Shown one piece after another: positions 51,699-62,209 of a stretch of DNA of 64,000 nt (within the stretch, counting starts at the first letter, position 1; each line of letters begins with the position of its first letter). Under the pieces are notes generated by a model. It saw nothing but the letters and a program-made list of their open reading frames with translations, was not told the DNA's origin and did no database searches. Origin of the DNA: Reticulitermes lucifugus (Eukaryota > Arthropoda > Insecta > Blattodea > Rhinotermitidae). The position numbers and the translations under genes are program-made. The DNA is taken from NCBI GenBank assembly GCA_026260175.1, contig JAKCWW010000911.1:23255-87254 (forward strand), read 5' to 3'.

Positions 51699-53771
51699 GT
51701 TGGTTGTATGTTGTGTCAGTGAACACTCATTTATACAGTTTGTCTTGGCCCTGTTGTGTTATATTGTAAGAGAAAGGAAAATGTTTTCATAAGTTTTACT
51801 AATTTATTATAGTCATCTGAATTATGGTAAGCCAGCAGAAATAGGTAAATCTGTATTTTAGCACCCACTGAGGTGACAGGGTGCCCTATCATTGGCTTTA
51901 CAACAGCAGAGACCAAAATAAACAACACAGCTAGTTAACGAAAGTGTTATGGAATGAGTACAGAGTTCGTGATACAGGTTAGGAAGTAGTGTAGTGGAGC
52001 AGGAGTGTCAAAATATCAATCTATTTTCAGTTAGGCTTCAGTTCATGTGAGAATTAAACATTTTTTCTCTTCCCACCTGTGTGTTTACTAACAGCACCCA
52101 GATCCAAAGAAGATGCAGATTAACCTGACAGGGTTCCTGAATGGGAAGAACGCTCGCCTGTTCATGTCGGACTTGTGGGAGCTGTTGCTGTCGGCACAGG
52201 ACTCAGTCAGTGGGATACCAGGACAGTTCCTTGAACAGAAAAAGGAAGAGATCAAAAAGAGAATGGTAAGTTAAGTGACAGGCATGATATGAGTTGGGCT
52301 GCATGAAGCAATTAGAAAATTAATATACTCACATAATGTGAACATCAGTACTGTGCAAACCAGGCATGTTTCAGGTTCTAGTGCATTTGAGTCCTAAGCT
52401 TGTGGGGCAGGAAAATCCACAACTTTTGATATTTGAACGTAGGAAACACTGATGATCCAAAAATAAGATTGTGTTAAGTTGCATGCTGATTGGCCTCTTG
52501 TATCAAAATGAGGCATTAATTGTGTAGTTGATTAATGACTAGAGACTAATAAGCTTATTATTACCAACCACTGCACAATAATTCTCAGCAGGCAAAAACT
52601 ATACGTAGTTTCATGAACACCAAAAAGAAACTATTAAAGATAAACACAGCTATGTGTTTTATAAAACATACTGTACGCTGCGCATGTCTGTGAAAAGTGA
52701 CTCCCTGACTACGATGGTTAGCCGGAACACGTCGTAAATAGAATTATTGTGCAGTGGTTGGTAATGATAAAAAGCTTGTATGTAAGGCAACTGCATGGAA
52801 TATGTATAATATTAAGACTAGAGACTAAGTTCAGTGATGCCTCTGTTAATAGTTTCTTCTGGGGGGAGGGGGGCAACAATTCAACAATCCAATTTTTTCT
52901 TTTATAATATTGTAGGATGGACAGATATTAGAATGTCTGTTTTCTCCCCTCCTTTTCTCATATTGACATACTGGCTTTTTGTAAAGAATTTTCAATGCAA
53001 GTAGCCCAAGCTTCCTCTCCAGTAGAAGAGATTGGTGGCTGATGAGGCAGTATGATCTTTTTTTACTTCTGTCACTGAGTGTGGAGGTGTTTCTGTTATC
53101 TTGTTCTGATAATTGCAAAGAATGTGCAGCAAAATGTAACCTCTCATGAGAATGACTTTGGATCAGAGGGTTTTTTCACTTTTGTCTACTCCTGTCATTA
53201 CATTCATCTGTTTCCGTACTTGCACTTGTTGGTGACACAGGCTGGTTACTTTCACATGGTGTTAAAGACCCATTATTCATATCCAACCAAACAATCAGAA
53301 TACTTGCAGAGAAAAGAAAATCCTGATTTTCGTGACACTGCTTCCATTTAGTAAAATCACACTTGAGTCTCTTCAAAATCATGCTTATATACTTTCCTGT
53401 ATGTTCGCTACATTCTTGCATACCAAATGTACCCAATGCATACCTCTACAGTTCGGCTTTTGTTTCACTTGTGTCAAAAAAAAAAAGGAATCACCTCCCG
53501 GTGCATGGTCTGTGAACATGTACTTGCTTCTGAAAAAATTAGCAAGTAGTAGAAATTGATATTATATGTGCCTTAAAGAATATAAGATTATTTGGACAAA
53601 GAAATGTTTGTGCCAGCTGTGTATTTTCTTGTTTATAGGAAGAGCAAGATAGGATACAAGAGGCACTGAAGAATAAACTGGAGAAGAGCAAGGACAAAGA
53701 TGATAACAAAGATCGTAAAAGGGATAGAGACAGGTAGGTGATCTGCTTATCTATAGGACTCTGTTTTTTTA

Positions 53772-53819
<48 letters not shown>

Positions 53820-56800
53820 GCGCGCACACACACACACACCCCCACACACACACACGCACGCGCGCGTGCGAGGTTCAGTCAGGCATATTTTGTAGTAAGA
53901 AGGATGTGTAAGGTAAAGTAAAGTTTGCCATAAAGGCACAGAGGCGGAGTAGAGGCATAGCTCTACTCTTTCTTTAACCTTGGCACTAGATGGGGGTGGG
54001 TCATTAATGCCACGGTGCAGCTGCTTTTCCCCCTGGGAATGACCCACTACCCGTTGTGTAGGAGACTGGATGGGTCCCAGGACCGGTCTGGACAGGTGCG
54101 GAGAATTCGCCCCTACTGGGATTCAATCCCCAGACCGTCCAGCCCGTAGTGAGTCACAATACCAACTACGCTATCCTGGCCCACAAAAAGGATGTGTATG
54201 AACCCTAACTTAGTCACCCTCAAAGTACTGCCCATCAGCACACACACACACACACTTGCACCAGCTTTCCTGCCACTGCTGGAAGCACTTCTTGTAAGCC
54301 CTCCTGTGGGATGACTGTAAGGCTTGCTGCTGCGTTCTGGTGTGTGCTGCTATGTTCTGCTGAGTTCCTTCTGTGGACATAAGGCCATGACCCTTGAGCC
54401 CAATCCTGAGCCTTGGGAAGAGTCAGAGGTTGCACAGAGTGAGATATGGAGAATATTATGGTTGGGCGATATTTGGACTTCATTTCTTCACCAAAAATTG
54501 CTGCACTGCAAGGGAGATGTGAGAAGATGCATTGTCATGTGCATGATTGAACTTTTTCTCAGGTGCTTCAGACCTTTGAATAGTAGTCTGTTTCTTCAAA
54601 TACCAGACTACGAACAAAAGTTTGCAGCCTGCAGCACACAGTTTGATAAACACTCCTATATAGTTGTTGGACCATTTTCTGCAGGTTGTTGATCAATCCT
54701 TTTATTGTTATACACAATTGAATCAGTTTGGTAGTTGATTTTGTGTCAAGTGAAAATTGGATTTCAAGCAGGATTATTATTATTATTATTATTATTATTC
54801 ATGTGCACACTTCATAGTTTATATAATGTGCAAAGAGTTTGGCTGTTGTAAAACTGTTTGATTAGATTGTGTGACAGCGCCTTAAAGGCGAAGTAAGTTG
54901 TCATGCACGCTGACTTTGATACCACATAAACTTACTTTCTTAACTGGAATGTGTTTCAGGAAACGAAGTCGGTCTCGTGACCGTCATCGAGACCGTGACA
55001 GAGAGCGTGAGAAGGACAGAAGGGATCGTGACAAGGACAGAGAAAGAGAGCGTGAGAAGGAGAGAGAACGAGAGAAAGAGAAGGAGAAGGAGCGAGAACG
55101 TGAGAAGGAGAGGGAAAGAGAGAAGGAACGAGAAAAAGAAAAAGAGCGAGAGAAGGAAAGAGAGCGTGAAAGAGAAAGGGAGAAAGAGCGGGAGCGAAGA
55201 GACAAGGAGAATAGCCATAGATCTCCATCTAAATCCCCCAGAAGGTAAACAAGCAAGCAGTATGCATTGAAACATATCAGTATGGATATCTGTGAGGCAA
55301 GAATGGCAGCAGCAGAAAATAGACACAAAATGTTTAACTTGGATTGGTGGAATTTTGCCTGAAATATCCAAATTGTCTTTCTTTAGCTGTTATCATCTGG
55401 ATGAAGAAGGAATTCACTTTGAATATGAATTCCCATTTGTTGAGGGGGGGGGGTGTTTTTCAGGCAAATTATTTACCACACACTCTTGAAGTCCTTACTG
55501 TTTCTCTGTATATTGGCACTTCCTGAATTGCCAGAGGATTTCTTCATCCTGTATTCATTTTGTGCATTAAAACTTCATCCACAAGTAAAGGATTAGATTG
55601 ACTGTAAAACTGAGTGTAGGTGTTACTCAGTTTATCAGAGTGCTGTCTAATTTTAAAAAATCATACCTTTTGTTAGTTTTGTCTAGTTGATTAACAGTGT
55701 TAAAAATATGTAGCAACTTAAATGTATGTGGAAAAATTTGTTACATTTCATCATGTTCATCACAAGTGAATCACTAATCTGTCATTGTATCCCCAACATG
55801 TCACATTTCAATTACTGTAGCCAAGAAGTTACAAATCTCCTGGACAGTTAAAACTAGGAAATTGTGACCATCGGTCACCACTGTAAGGGGGTCTAAATGT
55901 TGGTATATACAGTGAAACCTATCCATCATTCTTGAAGGGACCGCTGGAAAAAGATCGTAAGGTTGAGTTTTGTGAAAATAGGCGCAGCACAAGACATGCT
56001 TTTACCTAAGTATTTATGTGAAATTTTGCCCATGTTTTCTACATTTTATTCCAGTTTGGTTAAGATTTTGTACAGGAGATGTCCACAGATGTTGTTGATT
56101 GAGTTTTGTGAAAATGATACAGTGAAAGCCATACTTTACTTTGGGGTGTAAAAGAATTTCCATCTGTACTTTCCACATTTATTTTCATTGTGGATGAAAA
56201 TCAACATATGGTGTCTGAACATAATGCTGTTGATTATTTGTGGGTTTTGTGAAAACTGGGGCAGGGAAAGCCATACTTTTTTATGGGCGTAAGTGAAATC
56301 ACATTTATGCAAGTAACGGCATTCTCAGCTTCTCCCCCTCATCCCCAACACCCCACCCCAATTCATCACTTGGCCGAAGCATAGCAAATTTTGTGAGTAC
56401 GTGTAATGGTAAGTACCAGTGTCAGTTACCGCTTTTGTGTGTTTCAAAAACATCGCATGATTTTTGCTACATTTCTCTCAGAAAGGATCATTCTGGGAAT
56501 GTTGTGGCTCAGGACCAAGAATTGTGAATCCATTGGTGCTGTATAACATGTCTGGGAGCACTGCTTCTGTTATATGTATACATGTTTTATATGGGCACTT
56601 TTTTGGGACTTGTGTAATTATAAACTTTATATTATTTTCACCGTGCATTTTCTGTTCAATGTTTCATAACCAACTAAATGCACATTTCACTTAAAACTAT
56701 TTTTACTTAGTATTTAGTAACTATATAAAAATAGTTTCAAGTGAATTGTGCATTTAGCTGGTTATGAAACATTGTGTAATTATATTAACTGGTCATTGTG

Positions 56801-57665
56801 TTTCAAGTGTTTGATGGTGGTCTCCCAAGTCACTTCTGCCATCACCAAACATATTTGAGTATGATTTTTGTGTGGTAATTTCTCGGATGCGCGGTCCCTT
56901 CTACTTTACAGATCAACTTCACCACCCACTAAAAGTGAACATAAACCAGAAGCGAAGGATGCACACAACAACAGACGTGCTTCATCGTCTCCAGAGCCTG
57001 AAAACAAAAAGAAGCAGGATACAGCCACAAAAATGTAAGTGACTTGCATTTTAGATGGAATGAGTGTGTGTATAGACTGACTGAAAGTTGGCAGTAAAAA
57101 TATAGTGTGTGTGATTGTTTTTACCCTGAAATTTCTTGTACAAGACTAGGGGTGCTTAAGTTATGCAAGTAGATGTAGCAGTTGCTGTGCATTAAAATTC
57201 GATTAAACTTGGAAGAAAGAGGACGGTACTGTAGCATAGCCTTTTTGCAACTCCCTACAGCAGTAATTCTGACAAATTGGCCATTTAAATATATGGAGTT
57301 AGGTAGAGATGCCAGCATTTTTTGTTGTAGGAATCCAGAAATTGGTTGAGAGTAATGTTTTGTTCAGGTGATTTTTATTTAAATTGGAGAATTTTTTACT
57401 GTGACTTGGAGTTCACTGTACCTGGGGACATGGCATTTTGAATGATGGGAGGTTATGACCACAGACTTTTCATGTGAAGCTTCTTTCCTGTGCTCAGAAT
57501 TTAGCAAACATGGCAACATCATAACTTTTTAATTAAGCATCATGCTTAAAGTAAATGGAAAGCTTCCCAGGTTGAGCATTTCAGCTGGTTTATAATTCAG
57601 CAGCAAGAAAAAATTAAGTTGATTATTCATGTAAGAATGTTTGAATCTGCAGCTCAGAACCATAA

Positions 57666-57698
<33 letters not shown>

Positions 57699-60600
57699 TA
57701 CTAGGTGTGCTATTGCCGTTTAATATTCCTCATGTAAGGTTTTCCCTGATTTAAAATTCAGTTTCTTTCATCCCAAATCAGTAATCTCCATGCTAAATTT
57801 TTTCCGTTTAAGAATTTTTGTAGTTTCATGCTCCAAACCACTGCTTATTAACCTTTAAACAACTGGGCTGTTATTTAAATTTTAGCACACGGTTTTTGAA
57901 AAACATGAGTATTTTTTGAACAGGAAAAGGTAAAATTATGAATTAAATGACATTTTGTGGAAAATAAAACAGAGATTATGCATCATGACTTAAAAATGTA
58001 GTAAATACTTCATTTCCTTTTGCCTAAATATATAAAATGAATTTCTAGGGTTTATTTTATGTGTGCTCTTAAGTGTGGGTTTTTTAAAAGTTAAAGAACC
58101 TTGTGCTTTCTTCCTTCCATCAGCTTAGATCAGATTTTCATGCCTGCCACAAATGTCATGACATGACATGCCATGACAAATTTCATGAATATGTAAGGAT
58201 TAATCAGCCAGCAAGATTATTGTTATAATTGTTACACCTTCCATTGAAGATGAGTGGAAGTGCCACTCTGCACATGTTTCATGTCATAGTTCATCACAAT
58301 CCTTGTGAGGAAATTGTTTTTATTTATGAATTTTGTATGTCTCAAGATACAAATAAGAGGTTTATATATCTTTTTTCAGAGAAGCACCACGTGCTATGTC
58401 AAGTGTTCAAGCCAAACTCCTCAGCCTTGCAGGAGGACCCAAAGTGAAGCCTTCAGACACAGTTAATGACAGATCTTCCTCATCTCAATCAAGATCTAGG
58501 TCACGCTCACATTCCAGATCCAGATCTACCAAACGTCCAGTTTCCAGAAAGCGTTCGTCTAGTCGTGAAGCAAGCAAATCACCATCACCTTCTAGGTCAG
58601 ATGTGATTTTTGTTTTGCCTACTTTACTGGCATGTTAGATCAGATTCCCTGAAGCAACTTTAGAGTATGTTAAATGTGTTTAAATTTCATATTCATATGA
58701 ACAAGAGGGAGCAACAATATACACTCACACTGATTCAAACAGTAAACTATCAAGTAGAACGTACATAGAAAGAGATGAGCATGTCACGATATGTTACGGT
58801 GTGTTTAAATTATATCCCAACAATATAAAGTGGGTGTAGCCAGTTGGAGAAATTTTCTTATACCCACAAGCAGTAAATTAATCAGGTGCTTGTGCAGACC
58901 ATATAATATCAGTGTTAACTAGTTAATAAATTCTGTGTGAAGATAGTATTTACTTTCATAATTTTGCACCCTTTCTTTAACCAAAACTAGCTGTCTGTAT
59001 GTTGTGGTGCTTACAAAATGCAATACTGCTTTTCATAGTATAATTTTACACATTAGGGTGGGGTTAGGAAACTTATAACTGCATAACTATGAGATATTTT
59101 TAGTATTATAGATGAAAACCATGGTTTTCATTCTTTTCCATGTAATTTATGAGCGTCATGAACCAGGTGGTGTATCTTGGTTGCCTCATGTTTGATGCAC
59201 TGTTCAGATCAGTTTGTTCTGAACATGGGATTGTAAGAACTCCTGGACTGTACTGAATACATTAAGTCCTACAACACATAATATGTTTCTTGGTGGACAC
59301 CCACTGACTTTTTTTTTTATTGTGGCATAACAGCCTTAGACCTAGGCCTCCTCTGTAAGGTTCCTGGATCACACTCAGACACACCACACTCGGTAGGACA
59401 CCTCTGGATAAGTGATAAGCCTGATGCAGAGACCTCGACCTGACAACACACAACACTCACAAGAGACAGACATCCATGCCCCAGGCGGGATTCAAATCCA
59501 CAATCCCAGCAAGCGAGCGGCTGTAGACCCACGCCTTAGACTGTGCGGCCACTGGGTTCGGCACCCACTGAGAATAATAGATTAATTTATTGACAGCTTC
59601 CACTCTTTACCCTACTTTCAGTTTCCTAGAAGTACTGCTGTCATTTGCTGACCAGGACTCTCCATTTAGAAAAAAGGAATTGGGGACAAAATAATGATGG
59701 TTAAAAGCATGCCAACACTGTTCAACAGTAGCAGTTGCTCCTTGTCAAGTTTTCCATGCCCAGAGCCTGTTTTTGAGGTCTTTTTGTGTCATCATTTTTT
59801 CAGATTTTGATTCTACCTCAGGACTTCACATTGTTGATCTGTTCTTTGCATATTGACACCAAAATCAAAGGCCTGTGATTAACTTCTAAGATGGTTTCTA
59901 AAGTGAACTTCCACTAGTTCTTCACCTCTCCTGTATCATAACATTGTAGTTCAGAAGTGTCCATTTGTCTTTATAGTAACTAGGCTGTGGTTGGGATAAC
60001 CAAGGCAATTATGGTTCAATTCCTGCAAAGGTCAAGAGATTTTTTCCCTTGTTCAGAGTGTTCAGGCCAGCTCTGAGACCCACCCAACTTCCTGATAAAT
60101 TGATATCTGGGCCTCTTTCACTGGGAGTAAAGCAGCCAGGGTGTGGAGCAGACTACTTTTCTCCATCTAGTGCTGAAGTTAAGAATGTGTCCAGCTATGC
60201 CTCCACTATATGGTGTGGCCCTTACCTTTAGTTTTTTCAGTATTCTTACATCTTATTTAACTATTTACAGGGCTTCTAAAAAGTCTGTGGAAAGGGAAAG
60301 AAGTCGCAAGAAAAAGATGGCTTCCAAATCTCATTCTCGATCAAGGTCTCGAAGCTCTTCCTCTTCAGCTGCCGAATCCCACAAAAGCAAAAGTGGGAAG
60401 TCTCAGTTGGGAGCAAAACCAAATAATCGTTCTAAATCAGGATCACATTCCAAGTCCGGATCTCCTGTTAAAGGAGTTTCAAAATCACGTTCACGGTCAC
60501 CAGGTAAAAGACGCTCAAGATCACCATCGAAAAGGTCAGGATCGCGTAGTAAATCAGCTGGAAAAGGAGGAAAAAATAGATCTCAGAGTTCGGAGAGTGC

Positions 60601-62209
60601 GAGCAGTAGAAGTGCATCGTCATCGTCTGAGCACTCTGAAAAAGGTATGTTCCATCTGTAATGGGTATTTAAGAAGTAGTTTAGTACAGTAAAATCTCCA
60701 TAAAACCAAGTCAAGGGACTCAGATTTTTTAACGTATGAAAATGGAATGTGTAGGTCTGCATTTTGTTTATGCTGAGGCCCAGAATTTTCTTTGGAAAAT
60801 ACACATTCTCAGCTTGTGTGTGTTCATCTTCTGTTCATTTAGTATAATGCTGGCTTAACTGACTTGTACCATATAATATTAATAATGGTAGTTCTTTTAC
60901 TTTTTTGCTTGACTGTTGAAATTATCTTTCAAAATTGCAGTTGTAAAGTGTGGAATGAACAACATTTTTACGGAATTTGTTTCATTCGTACATTTTGTGA
61001 ATAATTTTTAATTTGTATATTCTTAGAAAAGGTGAGAGGATAGAAATGCAAGAAGAAAATAAATGCCCAAACATATAGTGGTGTTGTTTGACAATGTAAG
61101 CTTTCTGTTTGCATTGTAAATACTTTCATTGGTTAAGATGAGAGAACAACTGCTCATTGAAAATGTTCAATATGAGTATAGTATATTATATTGTTCACGG
61201 TTGTGTTGTATTGTTATCTTGTTTCTTTTTTTCTGTGTCAAGCTGTCAGTACATCCAGTCAAAATACTTCCAGTCCTGTTTCAAGTTGACACATATTCTT
61301 TGATCTAACTCTGTAGCGTTAAATGTTGCCAGAGAATGATTACCAGACTAGTGTACACATAAGTGTGTTCATTATAAACTTCAGAAAGAAGAATAAATAA
61401 TATTCTGATTGCTTTGCATGTTCATTGACAGGTAAAGGTAATAAGGAAGAAGATTTTGAAATCCACAAGAAGGAAGATAGTGTACAAAAGAAACGGCATT
61501 ACCGAAATAACAACAAAGATAATGACTCCTCTGGAAGTGACTCAGATGCTGAACATACTAGGCGGGTAAGTTAATCTGCTTTATATCATCCAAATGGGTG
61601 GAGCCATATGCTGCGTTATGAAATTTAAATTGTTTTATTTTAGCAGTTTAGTGGAACTGGTTTGTGTTTGGGAGATGACTGGTCCTTAAATCACCTGTGA
61701 TGAAAGACATATTGAAAGCATTGCTCAGAATAAAATTTGGAGTGGATCTTAACAGTGTTATTAGAATTTTATTAGAAAAGTAGTTGTAAGTGCTTTCCCT
61801 CCTTGCCCTCCCTTCTTCTTTGCATCCAGTTTCTGGTATTTTTTGGTCTTGTGACAACTTTATATGGCCTACATTTATTTTGCATGTTACAATCGGTATA
61901 AATTTATTATTGAAGAGGCACACAGCAGTTACCTGTCATGTGAACTTCTTTTTAATATGTTTCACAGGAAAAGAGAGTTGGTTCAAGTCCCCAGTCACCT
62001 CACCGACGACATCGAGCAGCTAGCCGAGATCGTGAAAGGGAGAGGGAAAGAGATCGTGAGCGGAGAGGTGCAAGATATAGGCACTCACTGGAACGTGAGA
62101 GAGAAAGAGAGCGGGACAGAGAAAGAGAGCGAGAGAGGCATAGGTTGAGGGAGAGAGAAAGGAGAAGAATGCCTCCACCTTCAACAAGGAGACCTCCATC
62201 TGGGAGAAG
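31607..62209 (+). CDS. SRRM1: Serine/arginine repetitive matrix protein 1 (SRRM1/SRm160), 3' end outside window
   Basis: Eleven GT-AG exons keep frame: 31607-31630, 39401-39490, 41481-41606, 52095-52265, 53639-53733, 54960-55244, 56912-57034, 58380-58595, 60271-60644, 61432-61565, 61968-62209. They encode at least 626 residues. The N-terminus [20 protein letters not shown] and the PWI domain follow, with the Pro-Trp-Ile signature at 51-53 (VIKPWIAQ), [14 protein letters not shown], then SGIPGQF. After it comes a charged segment of repeated RE/KE/RD (exons 5-6), then RS-rich segments ([29 protein letters not shown]) and a second RE-rich block in exon 11. SRRM1 is a nuclear splicing coactivator and exon-junction component; the PWI domain binds nucleic acid and the RS repeats bridge SR proteins. 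Exon 11 ends at a gtaagg donor in phase 2, so at least one more exon lies right of the window. Start ATG 31607 is chosen by the conserved N-terminus. Confidence 0.92.
35133..35346 (-). mobile_element. SINE family 2, head-less copy, minus strand
   Basis: Blocks such as aaggtaaagttctccc, tctttaacctcggtgctagatgg and acccctgggaaagagatc match the order in the complete copy at 53911-54187. The tRNA-like head, which would be at the right, is absent, so this copy is truncated. It lies in SRRM1 intron 1. Confidence 0.7.
36350..36480 (-). mobile_element. Retroelement-type repeat ([10 protein letters not shown] motif), minus strand
   Basis: On minus the frame [19 protein letters not shown] matches a repeat-derived peptide I recall as common in insect genomes (consensus near FEVLTAVTMKSTIFWDV). 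It is short and unlikely to be a host gene. Confidence 0.55.
36590..36810 (-). mobile_element. RTE-like retroelement C-terminal fragment, minus strand
   Basis: The minus frame gives [19 protein letters not shown] and then [21 protein letters not shown]. The pattern GRxRxRWKDDV..DL ... W..MA.DR..W is the C-terminal region of RTE-like elements. The 3' side carries a (GAG)n-like run at about 36595-36615. Confidence 0.7.
38752..38936. mobile_element. pogo-like MITE
   Basis: The left end (gccgaactcagttataatgtc) and the right end (reverse complement cagtagaacccacttacaac) are loosely inverted repeats, and both sit next to TA. About 185 bp long with no coding content, so a non-autonomous relic. The match between ends is imperfect. 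Confidence 0.5.
40128..40940 (-). pseudogene. mariner transposase pseudogene, minus strand
   Basis: On minus, the sequence encodes [14 protein letters not shown], then broken frames, then [19 protein letters not shown] and [19 protein letters not shown] and HDNARPH are the conserved blocks around the second and third catalytic Asp of mariner transposases. Several stops and frameshifts make it inactive. A TIR-like end (gtcagcaagtaatgcctcc) is at about 40130-40150. It lies in SRRM1 intron 2 and shares homology with the opposite-strand copy next to it. Confidence 0.8.
40960..41380 (+). pseudogene. Second mariner transposase fragment, plus strand
   Basis: Plus-strand frames give [23 protein letters not shown] and later [14 protein letters not shown] and [11 protein letters not shown], the mariner segment from KxTPSAGK..VFWD to HDNARPH. 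Key residues are lost (HDN has become YEN). The copy lacks its 5' part and starts at the same internal point where it meets the inverted neighbour. It is degenerate. Confidence 0.75.
42200..42455. promoter_or_regulatory. CpG-rich island in SRRM1 intron 3, possible internal promoter
   Basis: Around 42210-42440 the CpG density is well above the flanks (tccgcccaatcag, gcgaattccgctcgattcgcttgatcggg). It includes a CCAAT box and an ATG with donor-like context at 42447. The sequence could be an internal promoter, a nested gene's first exon, or a young LTR fragment. No TIR or tail is visible. Confidence 0.3.
42447..43560 (+). CDS. Speculative nested gene in SRRM1 intron 3 (two exons)
   Basis: A possible first exon ends at 42454 (ATG GAA AG before gttggta). 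A possible second exon, 43502-43560, follows gttcaattcag and ends before gtggta. Joined they would read [19 protein letters not shown] and continue for a few residues. The second exon is 59 nt, so it cannot be an in-frame cassette of SRRM1. The peptide is not recognised, the donors are weak, and no third exon was found. Confidence 0.2.
44235..44266. repeat. Perfect 32-bp palindrome
   Basis: The sequence acacagtttggtatgg is immediately followed by its exact reverse complement. The flanks are partly complementary too. It would form a strong hairpin with no loop. It lies in SRRM1 intron 3. Confidence 0.9.
46179..46342. mobile_element. piggyBac-like MITE, copy 1
   Basis: The element is bounded by TTAA on both sides, begins CCCTTTGGCGCC and ends GGCGCCAACGG, an inverted pair with one difference besides length. 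TTAA targets and CCCTTTG termini are the piggyBac pattern. No coding content. Internal blocks (gaccagaatttaaat, gagcatca) are shared with the copy at 46777-46933. Confidence 0.7.
46470..47430 (-). pseudogene. Tc1/IS630-like transposase pseudogene, minus strand
   Basis: Minus-strand frames give [19 protein letters not shown] and VGPIFLED, then [11 protein letters not shown], then [16 protein letters not shown]. The order LHPxKxxVWCG, VGPIFFED, FQQDGATAHT and NPRTLxxLKxxI is that of a DDE transposase group common in insects. There are many frameshifts. The piggyBac-like MITE at 46777-46933 interrupts it. Confidence 0.7.
46777..46933. mobile_element. piggyBac-like MITE, copy 2, inside Tc1-like pseudogene
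   Basis: TTAA at both edges, start CCCTTTGATACTGG, end ccagaggg. It shares ordered blocks with copy 1, and the sequence on both sides belongs to the Tc1-like pseudogene, so it inserted after it. Confidence 0.7.
49320..49800 (-). mobile_element. RTE-like retroelement fragment nested in the hAT element
   Basis: On minus, before and after the gap, frames give [43 protein letters not shown], then [18 protein letters not shown] and [15 protein letters not shown]. The order [34 protein letters not shown] is that of the reverse-transcriptase C-terminal region of RTE-like elements. It is truncated at both ends. Confidence 0.8.
49568..49644. other. Assembly gap (77 N)
   Basis: Seventy-seven consecutive N bases within the retroelement fragment. 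Confidence 1.
49842..49934. repeat. Palindromic MITE / large hairpin
   Basis: The arm tatgttccaaaacaccat plus cgcacaaca is repeated as tgttgtgca plus atggtgttttggaatat in inverse orientation around an 11-bp loop. It could be a foldback MITE within the hAT element. Confidence 0.75.
51661..51692. repeat. (TA)n microsatellite
   Basis: An uninterrupted TA-rich tract of about 32 bp in SRRM1 intron 3. Confidence 0.9.
53774..53870. repeat. (GA)n-(CA)n compound microsatellite
   Basis: About 45 bp of GA followed by a CA/CG tract, roughly 40 bp downstream of the SRRM1 exon 5 donor. The tract has high strand asymmetry and could form unusual structures. Confidence 0.9.
53911..54187 (-). mobile_element. 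tRNA-derived SINE (family 2), complete, 11-bp TSD, minus strand
   Basis: The direct repeat AAGGATGTGTA flanks the element (53900-53910 and 54188-54198). Read on minus, the head gives an A-box-like tagcgtagttgg and a B-box-like gggattgaatccc. The body includes a gggacccatcc block and ends in a short tail at 53911-53925. It is the best preserved member of this family in the window and lies in SRRM1 intron 5. Confidence 0.88.
54776..54799. repeat. (ATT)n microsatellite
   Basis: A run of ATT trinucleotides in SRRM1 intron 5. Confidence 0.9.
55965..56290. repeat. Tandem repeat, about 138-bp unit, about 2.3 copies
   Basis: The block gagttttgtgaaaat recurs at 55965, 56101 and (as gggttttgtgaaaact) 56242, spaced 136 and 141 bp. 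It is followed each time by a related block (aagacatgctttt, aagccatacttta, aagccatactttt) and preceded by ttgttgatt or ctgttgatt in copies 2 and 3. It lies in SRRM1 intron 6. Units differ enough that the repeat is old. Confidence 0.7.
56657..56774. mobile_element. Foldback MITE with about 49-bp arms
   Basis: The left arm (caatgtttcataaccaac ...) is repeated at the right as its reverse complement (... gttggttatgaaacattg-like), with a loop of about 20 bp. Arms are nearly identical, so the insertion is young or selected. It lies in SRRM1 intron 6. Confidence 0.85.
57665..57696. repeat. (ATT)n microsatellite
   Basis: A run of ATT trinucleotides in SRRM1 intron 7. Confidence 0.9.
59308..59561 (-). 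mobile_element. tRNA-derived SINE (family 1), complete, 10-bp TSD, minus strand
   Basis: CACCCACTGA flanks the element on both sides (59298-59307 and 59562-59571). On minus it starts with the head gtggccgcacagtctaagg and a B-box-like gattgtggatttgaatccc, then atggatgtctgtc, and ends in a poly-A (poly-T on plus). It is the same family as 26601-26857. It lies in SRRM1 intron 8. Confidence 0.9.
60045..60225 (+). mobile_element. SINE family 2 fragment, plus strand
   Basis: Blocks gagacccacccaac, ctggga-like gtaaagcagccagggtgtgg and atctagtgctgaagttaag follow the order of the family 2 body. It lies shortly before the exon 9 acceptor of SRRM1. No tRNA-like head is visible. Confidence 0.6.

Noticed and set aside
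53520-53860. Minus-strand frame with long Leu-Ser and Val-Cys runs
   Set aside because: It is the translation of the GA/CA microsatellite.
54940-55371. Long minus-strand Leu/Ser/Phe-rich frames opposite SRRM1 exon 6
   Set aside because: They are the complement of a purine-rich repeat exon; the antisense of RE/KE codons gives Ser/Leu/Phe without selection.
61243-61290. Possible extra SRRM1 exon after a caag acceptor
   Set aside because: Encodes a Ser/Thr-rich stretch, but it lacks a usable donor GT and the frame of exons 9-10 already joins without it.
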